Shown piece by piece: positions 1-8,646 of a DNA stretch of 34,190 bases (the stretch's first letter is position 1; each line of letters starts with the position of its first letter). The stretch spans positions 1 to 34,190 of the forward strand of contig JAHBSL010000029.1 of the NCBI GenBank assembly GCA_019639135.1, read 5' to 3'. This DNA is from Acidobacteriota bacterium (lineage in GTDB: Bacteria > Acidobacteriota > Blastocatellia > Pyrinomonadales > Pyrinomonadaceae). The notes under the pieces are model-generated. The model was not told the origin of the DNA, ran no database searches, and was given only the letters and a program-made list of their open reading frames with translations. The translations under genes were made by a program, and so were the position numbers.

Positions 1-43
1 TAAAGAGTTGAGATCGTCGGCTATACTTTACCGAGCAATCCAG

Positions 44-1156
44 ATGTTGTCCCCTGTTGCATCTGTATCTCCTCTGTCGACCGTACCGCTTGGTGCGGGT
101 GACCTTATTGACCGTGCGATCCGGTTTTACCGGAAATATTTCACAACGCTCTTTTTGATCGCGGCTCCGCCGGTCGTAGCGGGAACACTTTTCTCGGTCG
201 GTTGGCTCCTGCTTGCGAGGACGATCTTCTTCACCGGCGAGGGCTATGATCCATTTGAAAGCGGTGCGTTCGTGGCCTTTACCTTCGTCGGCGGGCTCGC
301 GATCTGGTTTACACAAACCGTGGCGACGCTGGTCGTGATGGGCGGTGCCTCGCGAAACTTTGTCCGCCATCTCCTTCACGGCGAGCCGATCACCTTTGCC
401 GGTACCTACCGAAACGCATGGAGCCGCTTCTCGGGCCTGGTGGTCGCCTCGGCGATCATCGTCGTCGTGCTGTCGCTCATCGGTTCGGTCGTTTTCTTTG
501 TCGGGGCGTTCGTCTGGCTTTTTATCATCGGGCTGCTCTCCCTTCTGTTCGTCAGCCTTCCTTCGGCGATGGCTGTCGTCGGTGTGATCGCCGCCATAGG
601 TGCGGTTGTTACGATCTTTCTTGCATTCTGTTTCATCGCCTGCCGCTTTGCCTATGTACCGCAGGTGATGCTGGTCGAGGACGAAGGCGTTTTTTCCTCG
701 ATCGGGAGGAGCATCAACCTTGCCAACGGGACCTGGCTTCGCTTTGCCGCGTTGCTTGCGTTCACGATGGTTGCAACTTACTCAGCGCTTGCCGTGCTCT
801 ATATTCCGCTGCTCTGGTATGCATGGTTCGCCGGCATCGATTTCGGGCCGATGGCCGAGACCGTTTCACCGGCTTGGTATGAGGTCGCCTCGCAGCTAAT
901 TTGGCAGGCGAGCCTGATCGTGCTCTCGCCGGTTTGGATGATCGGGCTGTGCCTGCTTTATGTCGATCAGCGCGTTCGGCTTGAGGGCTACGATATCGAG
1001 CTGATGGCCGCACGCCGGCTTGGCGAGATACCCGACGTGCCCGATCAGTATCTTAATCCGCTGCAGCCCGCTCTCGGTGCCAAGGCCGAGCCGAGGGGCG
1101 TACCGGCAACGCCGCAGCAAAGTTCGCCCGGCATGACGACGCTTGGGCTTAAATGA
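44..1156 (+). CDS. multi-pass membrane protein, unknown function
   Basis: A 370-residue integral membrane protein. The soluble N-terminus contains PLGAGDLIDRAIRFYRKYF, a pattern typical of membrane proteins resembling the glycerophosphodiester phosphodiesterase membrane domain. About six hydrophobic stretches follow (for example around residues 35-60, 80-100, 133-155, 160-205, 240-265 and 295-315), then a soluble Pro-rich tail. No catalytic motif is visible. I chose ATG at 44 because the conserved-looking region starts just after it. TTG at 8 is in frame, and the frame is open to the window edge, so a slightly longer N-terminus is possible. Its last codon overlaps the next start (ATGA at 1153-1156), so it is probably translationally coupled to the DUF4129 gene. 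It may help build the membrane part of the MoxR-linked system; that role is inference. Confidence 0.75.
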   Translation: MLSPVASVSPLSTVPLGAGDLIDRAIRFYRKYFTTLFLIAAPPVVAGTLFSVGWLLLARTIFFTGEGYDPFESGAFVAFTFVGGLAIWFTQTVATLVVMGGASRNFVRHLLHGEPITFAGTYRNAWSRFSGLVVASAIIVVVLSLIGSVVFFVGAFVWLFIIGLLSLLFVSLPSAMAVVGVIAAIGAVVTIFLAFCFIACRFAYVPQVMLVEDEGVFSSIGRSINLANGTWLRFAALLAFTMVATYSALAVLYIPLLWYAWFAGIDFGPMAETVSPAWYEVASQLIWQASLIVLSPVWMIGLCLLYVDQRVRLEGYDIELMAARRLGEIPDVPDQYLNPLQPALGAKAEPRGVPATPQQSSPGMTTLGLK

Positions 1157-2193
1157 TGATTAAGCTTCGTCGAATGTTCATCTTCATATTTTTTGCATTG
1201 CTTGCCGGCTCGGCGAGCGGGATGAGCCTTGCCGAGTATCAGAAGGCGGTCGAGGAAGCCCACGGCCACGCTTACGACATCATCACCGAGATAAACGACG
1301 GCGGCGACGGCGACACCGAGTATGAAGAAGAGTGTATCTCCGAGATGCGTCGGCTATTGCCCGCCGAGCTTGAGGTCGAAACCGGCTTTGGCAAGGAGAA
1401 ATTCTCGCACACGCGTTTGCATGAACTTCTTAAGCAGTACGAAACGGCCGGCGACCGAAGGACACGAGCGATCTTTGCCGAGGAGATCGAGGAAACGCTC
1501 TCGGCTGCTCTCTGGAAACTGAAGGAGATCGAAAAGGCCGCCGAGTCCGAGCGTTCAAAGGACGAGGAGAAGCGGAAGCTGGCCGAGATCCTGACCCGCG
1601 AAGAGTATCAGAAGAAAGCGGGCGAAGAGGAAAGCTTCATCGGCCGGCTGATTCGTGAGTTTCTTGAGTGGATCGCCAATTTACTGCCGAGCGGCGGGCC
1701 GCGGCCGAGCGTTTCGGGCTCACCGGTACTTGCCCTTCTGCTTCAGGTGCTTGTCATCGGTGCGGCGGTCGCGGCCATCGCTTACGGGCTCTATCGCCTC
1801 GCGCCCGTGATCTTCCCGCAGTTACGTCGGCGTCGGCGGAAGGATGATGGCGAGCGTGTGATCCTCGGCGAGACGATCGGCGAGGACGTAACGGCGAAAG
1901 ACCTGCTCGCAGAGGCCGAGGCACTCGCCGCGGCCGGCGACCATCGGGGTGCCATCCGTAAGGGCTACATCGCGCTTCTTTGCGAGTTGAGCGACCGCAA
2001 ATTGATCGGGCTTGCCCGCCACAAGACGAACCGAGACTACCTCCGCGATCTTCGCCGCGAGGCGGAACTTCACCGGCGAATGCAGGGCCTGACGGGTATC
2101 TTCGAGCGGGCGTGGTACGGCTCGGCCGGTGCCGATGGCCTTGCGTGGGCCGCATTCAGCACTGAAGCAAGGGAGGCGATCCGGCAAACATAG
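1153..2193 (+). CDS. DUF4129 domain-containing membrane protein
   Basis: 346 residues. Residues 1-22 look like a signal sequence (FIFIFFALLAGSASG). Residues 25-165 are a charged, helical, probably periplasmic segment. One membrane segment lies at about 192-216, followed by an Arg-rich stop-transfer stretch (RRRRRK, 225-230). The C-terminal cytoplasmic part (about 250-340) matches the DUF4129 pattern: a GDHRGAIRKGYIALLCEL helix, then LARHKTNRDYL and FERAWYG. DUF4129 proteins commonly sit in MoxR/DUF58 operons. Here the gene overlaps its upstream neighbour by ATGA and lies 4 nt before the DUF4350 gene. The biochemical role of DUF4129 is unknown. Confidence 0.88.
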   Translation: MMIKLRRMFIFIFFALLAGSASGMSLAEYQKAVEEAHGHAYDIITEINDGGDGDTEYEEECISEMRRLLPAELEVETGFGKEKFSHTRLHELLKQYETAGDRRTRAIFAEEIEETLSAALWKLKEIEKAAESERSKDEEKRKLAEILTREEYQKKAGEEESFIGRLIREFLEWIANLLPSGGPRPSVSGSPVLALLLQVLVIGAAVAAIAYGLYRLAPVIFPQLRRRRRKDDGERVILGETIGEDVTAKDLLAEAEALAAAGDHRGAIRKGYIALLCELSDRKLIGLARHKTNRDYLRDLRREAELHRRMQGLTGIFERAWYGSAGADGLAWAAFSTEAREAIRQT

Positions 2194-2197
2194 GGCA

Positions 2198-3742
2198 ATG
2201 AAACAGAGGCTTTTCATCGTGCTTGCTCTTCTCGTGCTCGGCCTGCTGATGGTCGGGCTAAACGCCGTTTCCTATGTTCAGCAGGTACGCGAGCCCGATC
2301 AGGAAGCCGCACCGATCCGTTCGAGCTTTCACCCGGGAGCGACCGGGACGAAGGCCTATTACACCTTGCTTTCCGAGACCGGCCGCGAAGTGACGCGGTG
2401 GCAGCGGCCGCCGGCCGAGCTGATAACCGAATACCGCAAACCGCCTTCGACCCTGGTGATGATCGGCCCGTTTCGCCGCGGGGTGAGCGAAGAGGACGCG
2501 TCGATGATATTAAGCTGGGTCGAGAGCGGCGGCCGGCTCGTCATCATCGACCGCCTTCCGCCAAGGCAGTTGCTGACGACCTCGCTAAGTTGGACGCTTG
2601 AGGCAAAGTACGGCACCGAGGCCGGCATTCTTTCCGTCGACCCGGCGAACCCGGCACAGATGACCGCTGCCACGCCGGCTTACAGGCCGAACCTTCCGAG
2701 CCTTTTGACCCGCGGGGTCAATGCCATTCAGCCCTCGCGTTTTGCGTCAACGGTCGAGGCGACGCGGATAAAGCCGCCGAGTATCGATGCCGAGACATAC
2801 GAAGGCGAGACCTACCAGGCACCGGCCAATACGGGAACCGGCAGCGATTCCGGTTCGAGCTACGGTCCACCGCCGGCCCCGACGCAAACGCCGTTCGATT
2901 TCTATGATGCGGGAACGGGGCAGGGCACGGGCGTTGGCCAGCCGCCTCCGCCACCGGCGGCGGCACCACCACCGCCCGTTGCAGCCGAGACACCGCAGGC
3001 AAGCGAACCGGGTCAGGCGACAGAGCCGCCGCCCGACGATGCGAAAACTTGGTTTGTTGCTCCCTTTGTTCATTTCACCGCTTCGGGGCGTGCTTTTGCT
3101 CTGGACTTTCCGTACGGCGAGGGCGAGATAGTTTACGTCGGCGACCCATACATCGTCGCCAATGGCGGAATCATGGCCGCGGACAATGCGCAGTTTGCGG
3201 TTAACCTTGCGACCGCCCGGCAAGGCCTGATCGCCTTTAATGAGTATCATCACGGTTATGGCGAAGGGAACAACCGCGTCTTTGAATACTTTGCCGGAAC
3301 GCCGGTCGTAGCGATCCTTTTGCAGGTCGTGGTGCTCGGGCTTTTCGTGATCTATTCGCAAAGCCGGCGGTTTGCCCGGCCGGTTCCGGCCCCTGACCCT
3401 GACCGGCTTTCGAAACTGGAGTACGTCGGGGCGATGGCCGAGCTGCAGCAGCGGACGCGGGCCTTCGACCTCGCGATGGAGAACATCTATGCCGATTTCC
3501 GCCGTCGAGCCGCGAGGCAATTCGGCGTGGATAATACGGCGACCTCGCGAAATGAGCTCGCGGCAATGATCTCCGAACGCACAGGCCGCGATGCGGGCGA
3601 TGTCGGTAAGCTGATGCAGCGTTGCGAGGACATCGTCCACGGCGACCCGACCGATAAGCGCGAGGTACTGAAGCTTACGGCGGAGCTTCGCGAGCTTGAA
3701 GACGCTTTGCGGCTCTCGCGGACGGGCAGGCGGAGGGTTTAA
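2198..3742 (+). CDS. DUF4350 domain-containing membrane protein with proline-rich insert
   Basis: 514 residues starting at ATG 2198, 4 nt after the previous stop; reading starts further upstream would overlap the DUF4129 gene. An N-terminal membrane anchor (residues 4-24) is followed by a DUF4350-like region: SSFHPGATGTKAYYTLLSE at 42-60, and WVESGGRLVIIDRLP at 107-121. A low-complexity Pro/Gly/Ala/Thr stretch (about 190-285, with runs of four to five prolines) interrupts the domain. It then resumes with GEGEIVYVGDPYIVANGG (307-324). A second membrane helix (about 369-387) leads to a cytoplasmic helical tail. DUF4350 proteins usually accompany DUF4129 and MoxR and have an overall GldG/ABC-auxiliary-like layout. 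The role is inferred from context only. The long insert is unusual. Confidence 0.88.
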   Translation: MKQRLFIVLALLVLGLLMVGLNAVSYVQQVREPDQEAAPIRSSFHPGATGTKAYYTLLSETGREVTRWQRPPAELITEYRKPPSTLVMIGPFRRGVSEEDASMILSWVESGGRLVIIDRLPPRQLLTTSLSWTLEAKYGTEAGILSVDPANPAQMTAATPAYRPNLPSLLTRGVNAIQPSRFASTVEATRIKPPSIDAETYEGETYQAPANTGTGSDSGSSYGPPPAPTQTPFDFYDAGTGQGTGVGQPPPPPAAAPPPPVAAETPQASEPGQATEPPPDDAKTWFVAPFVHFTASGRAFALDFPYGEGEIVYVGDPYIVANGGIMAADNAQFAVNLATARQGLIAFNEYHHGYGEGNNRVFEYFAGTPVVAILLQVVVLGLFVIYSQSRRFARPVPAPDPDRLSKLEYVGAMAELQQRTRAFDLAMENIYADFRRRAARQFGVDNTATSRNELAAMISERTGRDAGDVGKLMQRCEDIVHGDPTDKREVLKLTAELRELEDALRLSRTGRRRV

Positions 3743-3746
3743 CCGC

Positions 3747-4499
3747 GTGGGAATGCAGGCGCTCATCGCTCTTGTCGCATTGTTCTTTGTAACGAGCGCC
3801 GTCGGGGTCGTGACCGGGAGCAATTCGCTGATCACGGTGCCGGTGATGTTCCAGTTCGGCATCGATGAGCGGGTCGCGGTCGCGACCAACATGTTCGGGC
3901 TGACCTTTATGGCGATCGGTGCGACCATCCCGTTCCTTCGTTCGGGAAAGCTAGAGGTCAAGCGGCTCTCGCCATTGATCGCGGTAACGCTTGTCGGTTC
4001 GGCAATGGGAGCGGGACTCGTCGGGCTGATTGCCGGAAGCGGACTGAAGCTGATCGTCTCGGTGGCGATGATCGCGATCGTGCTCTTTACACTGCTCGGG
4101 CCGCGGCATAAATCCGATGAAGGCCGTGGCGGCGAATGGTCGCTTTCGGCGATTGGGCTCGGGGCGACGTTCCTGCTCGCCATCTATGGCGGGCTATATA
4201 GCGGCGGTTATGTAACGGTGCTGACGGCCGCATTCGTTGCGTTTTTCGGGATGAGCTATGGCGGTGCGATCGCCGCGACGAAGCTCATCAACGTGTTTTC
4301 CTCCGGCATTGCCACGCTCGTTTTTATGTGGCAAGGTCTAGTGGATTACAAGCTCGGGGCCGTGCTCGGCGTAACGATGTTCATTGGAGCATACGCCGGT
4401 GCCCATTTTGTGACGAAGATGAACGAGGCGTGGCTGAGAGGCATTTTTCTCGCGACCGTGCTCTTGCTCGCGGTCAAGCTGATCGCTGATCTGATCTGA
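3747..4499 (+). CDS. TSUP (TauE/SafE) family membrane permease
   Basis: About 250 residues, almost all hydrophobic, with seven to eight predicted membrane segments in two similar halves. The first half holds GVVTGSNSLITVPVMFQFG and the second holds YGGLYSGGYVTVLTAAFVAF. These are the paired re-entrant signatures of the TSUP/TauE-SafE (formerly DUF81) family, which exports or imports sulfite, sulfonates or other small organic anions. The substrate cannot be read from the sequence. I prefer GTG at 3747 because GGAGG at 3732-3736 lies 10 nt upstream; ATG at 3753 is the alternative. It sits between the DUF4350 and MoxR genes, where a DUF58 protein is more often found, and may simply share the transcript. 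Confidence 0.85.
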   Translation: MGMQALIALVALFFVTSAVGVVTGSNSLITVPVMFQFGIDERVAVATNMFGLTFMAIGATIPFLRSGKLEVKRLSPLIAVTLVGSAMGAGLVGLIAGSGLKLIVSVAMIAIVLFTLLGPRHKSDEGRGGEWSLSAIGLGATFLLAIYGGLYSGGYVTVLTAAFVAFFGMSYGGAIAATKLINVFSSGIATLVFMWQGLVDYKLGAVLGVTMFIGAYAGAHFVTKMNEAWLRGIFLATVLLLAVKLIADLI

Positions 4500-4504
4500 A
4501 AAAG

Positions 4505-5461
<957 letters not shown>

Positions 5462-5480
5462 CGTAGTTGGCTTCTTGAAC

Positions 5481-5542
5481 GCGGATCAGGCGGATGAAGC
5501 GGAGAAACCGGATCTTATCCGGTTAGTGTCGCTTGATCCGCC
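5481..5542. repeat. word-reiterating intergenic palindrome, 9-nt word
   Basis: The left side is a 9-nt periodic array with units GCGGATCAG, GCGGATGAA, GCGGAGAAA and CCGGATCTT (5481-5516). The right side is its imperfect reverse complement with one unit fewer. The outer arms GCGGATCA (5481-5488) and TGATCCGC (5534-5541) pair perfectly. The inner arms AACCGGAT and ATCCGGTT also pair, around a 3-nt loop. It lies between the convergent moxR and pseudokinase genes, so it could serve as a bidirectional terminator, although no T-tract follows. Confidence 0.8.
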
Positions 5543-5561
5543 TTCCATATTTAGGTAACAG

Positions 5562-7061
5562 TTACGAACCCGGTTGGTCGCTTGAAGGGCCGTCGTCGCG
5601 AGCCGGTGTTGGGGTTCGTGCCGGAGCCGGAGTGGTTCGCGGGGAGGCCGCCGGGGTCGGACGCGTTGCCGGAGCGGTATTCGCCGGTCCGGTATTTGCA
5701 GGCGTCGTTGCCGGGCGAGCGTTCGCGTTGACGTTCGCATTTCGTCCGGGACTCGGCGAGGCAGTTGGCTGCGTGTTCACGTTTGCCGGGACGGGCACGA
5801 GTATCACACCGCCATCGGGCGGCATAAAGGGGCTGCCGGTCCGCGGGTCGATGTTATACATTTCGCCGCCCGGCGGAACGTAGCTCGGGGCACCCGGCGG
5901 CGGAACGCCCGTTGCCCAGGGGTTATAGCCATCGCCGCCCGGCAGCGTGTCCGGGGCGGTCAGCGGCACGTTCGAATTGCCGTCAACCGAGTATGACGGC
6001 ATTACGGCGAGCTGCTGCTCTTCAGTGCCGGTCGCCGGATTGATCGGCTGGACGGGCATGCCATTGGCGTCCGGCTGCAGAACCGTCGCCGGGTCGGTCT
6101 TCTTGCTCCAGGTCGCGTAGATCAAGGCACCGCCGAGAGCGGCAGTTCCGATCAGGACCATTGCCGCGGTCGCCCAGAAATTGTTCTTCTTTACCGGTTC
6201 ACCCGCCGCGGCTGCGTCCGGTGCGCCGCCGAAAGCCGCCGCAAGCTCGCCCATTAGTTCCGCGCCGGATTGCTGCCGCATTTCCGGGCTCTTTGAAAGC
6301 GCTTTCAGGATCACCGGCTCAAGCGTCGGCGGCAGGTCAGAACGAAACGCAGAAAGCGGCGGTGGCGGCTCCTCGATGTGCTTTAGCAGAACATCGGTCG
6401 GCTTCTCGCCCGCAAAGGGGACCGTCCCGGCCAGCATTTCATAAATGATGACGCCGGCGGAATAAATATCAGAAAGTGCATCGGGCGAGTCGGTTCCAGA
6501 GCAAAGCTCCGGGGCAAGATAGGCAAGCTCCGATGGGGCGGCCTCGAGCACATCGCCGGTCCGCTCGAGCGGGCCTTCGGTGCCGATGCCGGCGACCTTT
6601 GCTATGGCGGCGGATTCGGCTACCTCGGAGAGCAGAACATTGTCGGCGGTCAGGTTGCCGTGTACACGGCCGGCGGCGTGAAGCGTCTCAAGTGCCGCGG
6701 CGATCTGCTTTCCGATCTCGACCGCATTCTCGGCCGGCAACTTACCTCCGCGGGCAATGGCCTGGGCGAGCGTTTCGGGGTTGGCGGCGTCACAAACGGC
6801 GTAGGAAACGCCCGAGGCATCGATGCCGAAATCGAGCACGTTGAGCAGGTTCGGGTGCTCGGCCGCCGAGGCCGCCTTTGCGTTCTTGCGGAAACGCTCG
6901 CGTGCCTTCGCGTCCGCGTCGGCCGGCAAGACGAGCAGCGTCACTGGCTTTTCGATCAGAGTGTTTTCGGCGCGGTAAAGGTCGCCCTCCGGGCCGCTCT
7001 TTACCAGCCCGATCAGCTTGAATTTCTCGGCAATGGTTTGCCCTGTAAGGTCGTAAGCCAT
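5562..7061 (-). CDS. membrane-anchored Ser/Thr kinase-like protein, probable pseudokinase
   Basis: 499 residues. Residues 1-280 follow a bacterial Hanks-type kinase fold. A degraded glycine loop sits at 18-25, and the helix carrying AAEHPNLLNVLDFG aligns with the usual HPNIV region. HGNLTADN (134-141) replaces HRDLKPxN. An APE motif lies at 183-185, and DIYSAGVIIYEML replaces the DxWSxG region (D198). Key catalytic residues are missing: Leu43 in place of the VAIK lysine, Asn60 at the alpha-C Glu position, Asn136 for the HRD Asp, and GIG (158-160) for DFG. A membrane helix (about 295-317) leads to a Pro/Thr/Asn-rich extracytoplasmic tail. It is probably a signalling scaffold rather than an active kinase. 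It lies downstream of atpE but behind a terminator, so it likely has its own promoter. Confidence 0.88.
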   Translation of the reverse strand: MAYDLTGQTIAEKFKLIGLVKSGPEGDLYRAENTLIEKPVTLLVLPADADAKARERFRKNAKAASAAEHPNLLNVLDFGIDASGVSYAVCDAANPETLAQAIARGGKLPAENAVEIGKQIAAALETLHAAGRVHGNLTADNVLLSEVAESAAIAKVAGIGTEGPLERTGDVLEAAPSELAYLAPELCSGTDSPDALSDIYSAGVIIYEMLAGTVPFAGEKPTDVLLKHIEEPPPPLSAFRSDLPPTLEPVILKALSKSPEMRQQSGAELMGELAAAFGGAPDAAAAGEPVKKNNFWATAAMVLIGTAALGGALIYATWSKKTDPATVLQPDANGMPVQPINPATGTEEQQLAVMPSYSVDGNSNVPLTAPDTLPGGDGYNPWATGVPPPGAPSYVPPGGEMYNIDPRTGSPFMPPDGGVILVPVPANVNTQPTASPSPGRNANVNANARPATTPANTGPANTAPATRPTPAASPRTTPAPARTPTPARDDGPSSDQPGS

Positions 7062-7134
7062 TTCCTATTAGAACGATATTATCCTATGCGGGTTGCATTT
7101 AACACGCAAAGGCAGCCCGCAGATGTGGCCAGAT

Positions 7135-7179
7135 GTGAAAGAAAATGCGGACCCAAAGCCTTTAAGCCCGGGTCCGCAT
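7135..7179 (-). terminator. intrinsic terminator of the Fo gene block
   Basis: A perfect 10-bp stem, ATGCGGACCC (7145-7154) with GGGTCCGCAT (7170-7179), encloses a 15-nt loop. Read on the minus strand it is followed by a T-rich run (TTTTCTTT). It starts 32 nt after the atpE stop, in the right place and orientation to end the atpZ-atpI-atpB-atpE transcript. Confidence 0.8.
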
Positions 7180-7210
7180 CCATCATTTCGGCACTTTCTG
7201 CCGCCTTCGA

Positions 7211-7522
7211 TTAAAGCTTAACGAAGACGATGAGCAGTGCGAAGAGCACGAGCGACTCGATAAGAGCGAGCGCGATGATCATGATGGTCTGAACGGTCGA
7301 AGCTGCACCCGGGTTGCGGGCTGCGCCTTCGGCCGCACGCGAACCGACGAGTCCCTGGCCGATAGCGGCGAGTCCGGCGGCGAGGCCGAAGCCGAGTCCG
7401 GCCGCGATCGCCTTGTAAGACGAAACGGTCGATTCGTTGTCGGCCGCACCCTGTGCCATTGCCGGCAGGGCTATGAGAGCGATGGTAAGCACCGCATATG
7501 CGATCTGTTTGATCTTGTTCAT
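7211..7522 (-). CDS. atpE: F-type ATP synthase subunit c
   Basis: 103 residues; the mature c subunit is about 75-80. Residues 1-24 resemble a cleavable signal peptide (LTIALIALPAMA then QG), an extension seen in some phyla. Helix 1 carries the Gly/Ala-rich packing face (AAGLGFGLAAGLAAIGQG). The polar loop is ARNPGA (68-73). Helix 2 carries the ion-binding carboxylate Glu89 in ALIESLVLF. Gln56 and the Glu89-Ser90 pair line up with part of the sodium-site pattern (Gln32, Glu65, Ser66 of the Ilyobacter c subunit). The neighbouring Thr and Tyr are replaced by Leu91 and Phe94, so ion specificity is uncertain. AGGAG lies about 10 nt before the ATG. A terminator follows, and no atpF is adjacent. Confidence 0.96.
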   Translation of the reverse strand: MNKIKQIAYAVLTIALIALPAMAQGAADNESTVSSYKAIAAGLGFGLAAGLAAIGQGLVGSRAAEGAARNPGAASTVQTIMIIALALIESLVLFALLIVFVKL

Positions 7523-7756
7523 TCTAATAAGTCTCCTGTTCTATTTATGTTCGATCAGGAAGAAACGTCCGCGGCCTGCTTTGCCGGTATAAGTTCGCCT
7601 CGCTTCCGGTATTGCCTGATTTCTACTCTCGTTGGAGTCAGGCCGCCTGTCGCGTGCGGGCATATCTGCTATAAAACGCAGGTTCCCCGGTCGGGTTCTT
7701 CCGTTGTTTTACGCCCTTGGGCGTTCCTTGCGGAGCAAATAACGCTTCGCAAAAAC
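7523..7756. other. 234-nt gap inside the atp block
   Basis: This long spacer between atpB and atpE has no convincing ORF. It holds ACGCCCTTGGGCGT (7711-7724), a short GC-rich palindrome. It also holds an 8-bp hairpin with arms TGCGGAGC (7729-7736) and GCTTCGCA (7744-7751), 5 nt after the atpB stop. On the minus-strand RNA that stem has one A-C mismatch and no T-tract, so it is more likely an mRNA 3'-end or processing structure than a terminator. An internal atpE promoter is possible, but I see no clear -35/-10 pair. Confidence 0.5.
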
Positions 7757-8644
7757 CTATGCATGCGCCGCGGCAGCCTCGCCGTGGCCTTCGGCATGCT
7801 CGCCGTGATCGTCGTGGTGGTGCGTAACCTCGCTAACGTAGATCGACGAAAGCAGGGTGAAGACCAGCGTCTGGACAAAGGCGACGAAGACCGCCAGTAC
7901 GAGCAGTGCGGCCGGAAGCAATATTTGTGTATAAGGCGGATAAAGATTTGAGATCTGGAAATAGATCTGCTCATCCGCGTAAAGGTTCGCGAAAAGGCGA
8001 ACGCCGAGTGTCAGCGGCCGGATCATGTTCGAGATAAGCTCGATCGAAAAGATCAGCGGCGTGATAAATATCGCCATCAGCAGCGGCAGCTTCGGGCCGG
8101 CAAGGTGGCCGATGTGCTTTAGGAAGCCGTTCTCGCTGATACCGACGTAGTTGTAATAAACGAACGACGCGATACCGAGAGCAAAGGTGACGTTGACCGA
8201 AGCCGTTGGCGACATGAACATCGGGAACGTTCCCATCAGGTTCGAGATGAGCACCAGCACGGCAAAGGTCGCGATGACCGGGAAATATTTCATCCCGTGC
8301 GGCCCGATGACGTTCTCGACCAGGTTCGCGACCGCAAGATAGCCGGCCTCAAGCGTCATCTGCCCCGGCTGCGGGTCGTCATCCGAGAGTTTGCCTTTCA
8401 GGAGCCCAATAACAGCGACCGCCAGCAAGCAGGCGATGACGAACATGATCGTGTACCAGGGAACGGCATTCTCAGGCGAATAAACGCCAAACATCGTCTC
8501 GGCATCGGTGCCAAAGTTCGAGAAGAACTTGTCCCAGATCGGCTTGGTGTAATTGATCTGAAAATTATAGAGCGGCTCGCCGATATAATAATTAACGAAT
8601 TCGACGATCAGCGGTGTCGGGTGCTCACCTGCAAATAAAAGCAT
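7757..8644 (-). CDS. atpB: F-type ATP synthase subunit a
   Basis: 295 residues, five to six membrane helices. The functional core is the fourth-helix signature SNMIRPLTLGVRLFANLYAD (205-224). Arg216 is the stator arginine that faces the c-ring carboxylate. Further helices lie around 65-82, 120-140, 150-168, 185-205 and 240-268. The C-terminus is unusually rich in His and acidic residues (THHHDDHGEHAEGHGEAAAA, 274-293), about 20 residues beyond the last helix; possible metal binding there is speculation. It starts 2 nt after the atpI stop, so the two are likely translationally coupled. Confidence 0.96.
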   Translation of the reverse strand: MLLFAGEHPTPLIVEFVNYYIGEPLYNFQINYTKPIWDKFFSNFGTDAETMFGVYSPENAVPWYTIMFVIACLLAVAVIGLLKGKLSDDDPQPGQMTLEAGYLAVANLVENVIGPHGMKYFPVIATFAVLVLISNLMGTFPMFMSPTASVNVTFALGIASFVYYNYVGISENGFLKHIGHLAGPKLPLLMAIFITPLIFSIELISNMIRPLTLGVRLFANLYADEQIYFQISNLYPPYTQILLPAALLVLAVFVAFVQTLVFTLLSSIYVSEVTHHHDDHGEHAEGHGEAAAAHA

Positions 8645-8646
8645 TA

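Noticed and set aside
1..43. Longer N-terminus for the first gene, or a gene truncated by the window edge
   Set aside because: The frame is open to base 2, so this cannot be excluded, but the recognisable protein begins after ATG 44 and nothing upstream is informative.
2747..4183. Long minus-strand open frame opposite the DUF4350 and TSUP genes
   Set aside because: It runs antisense to two well-supported genes in an operon and has no recognisable domain. Such frames are expected in high-GC DNA.
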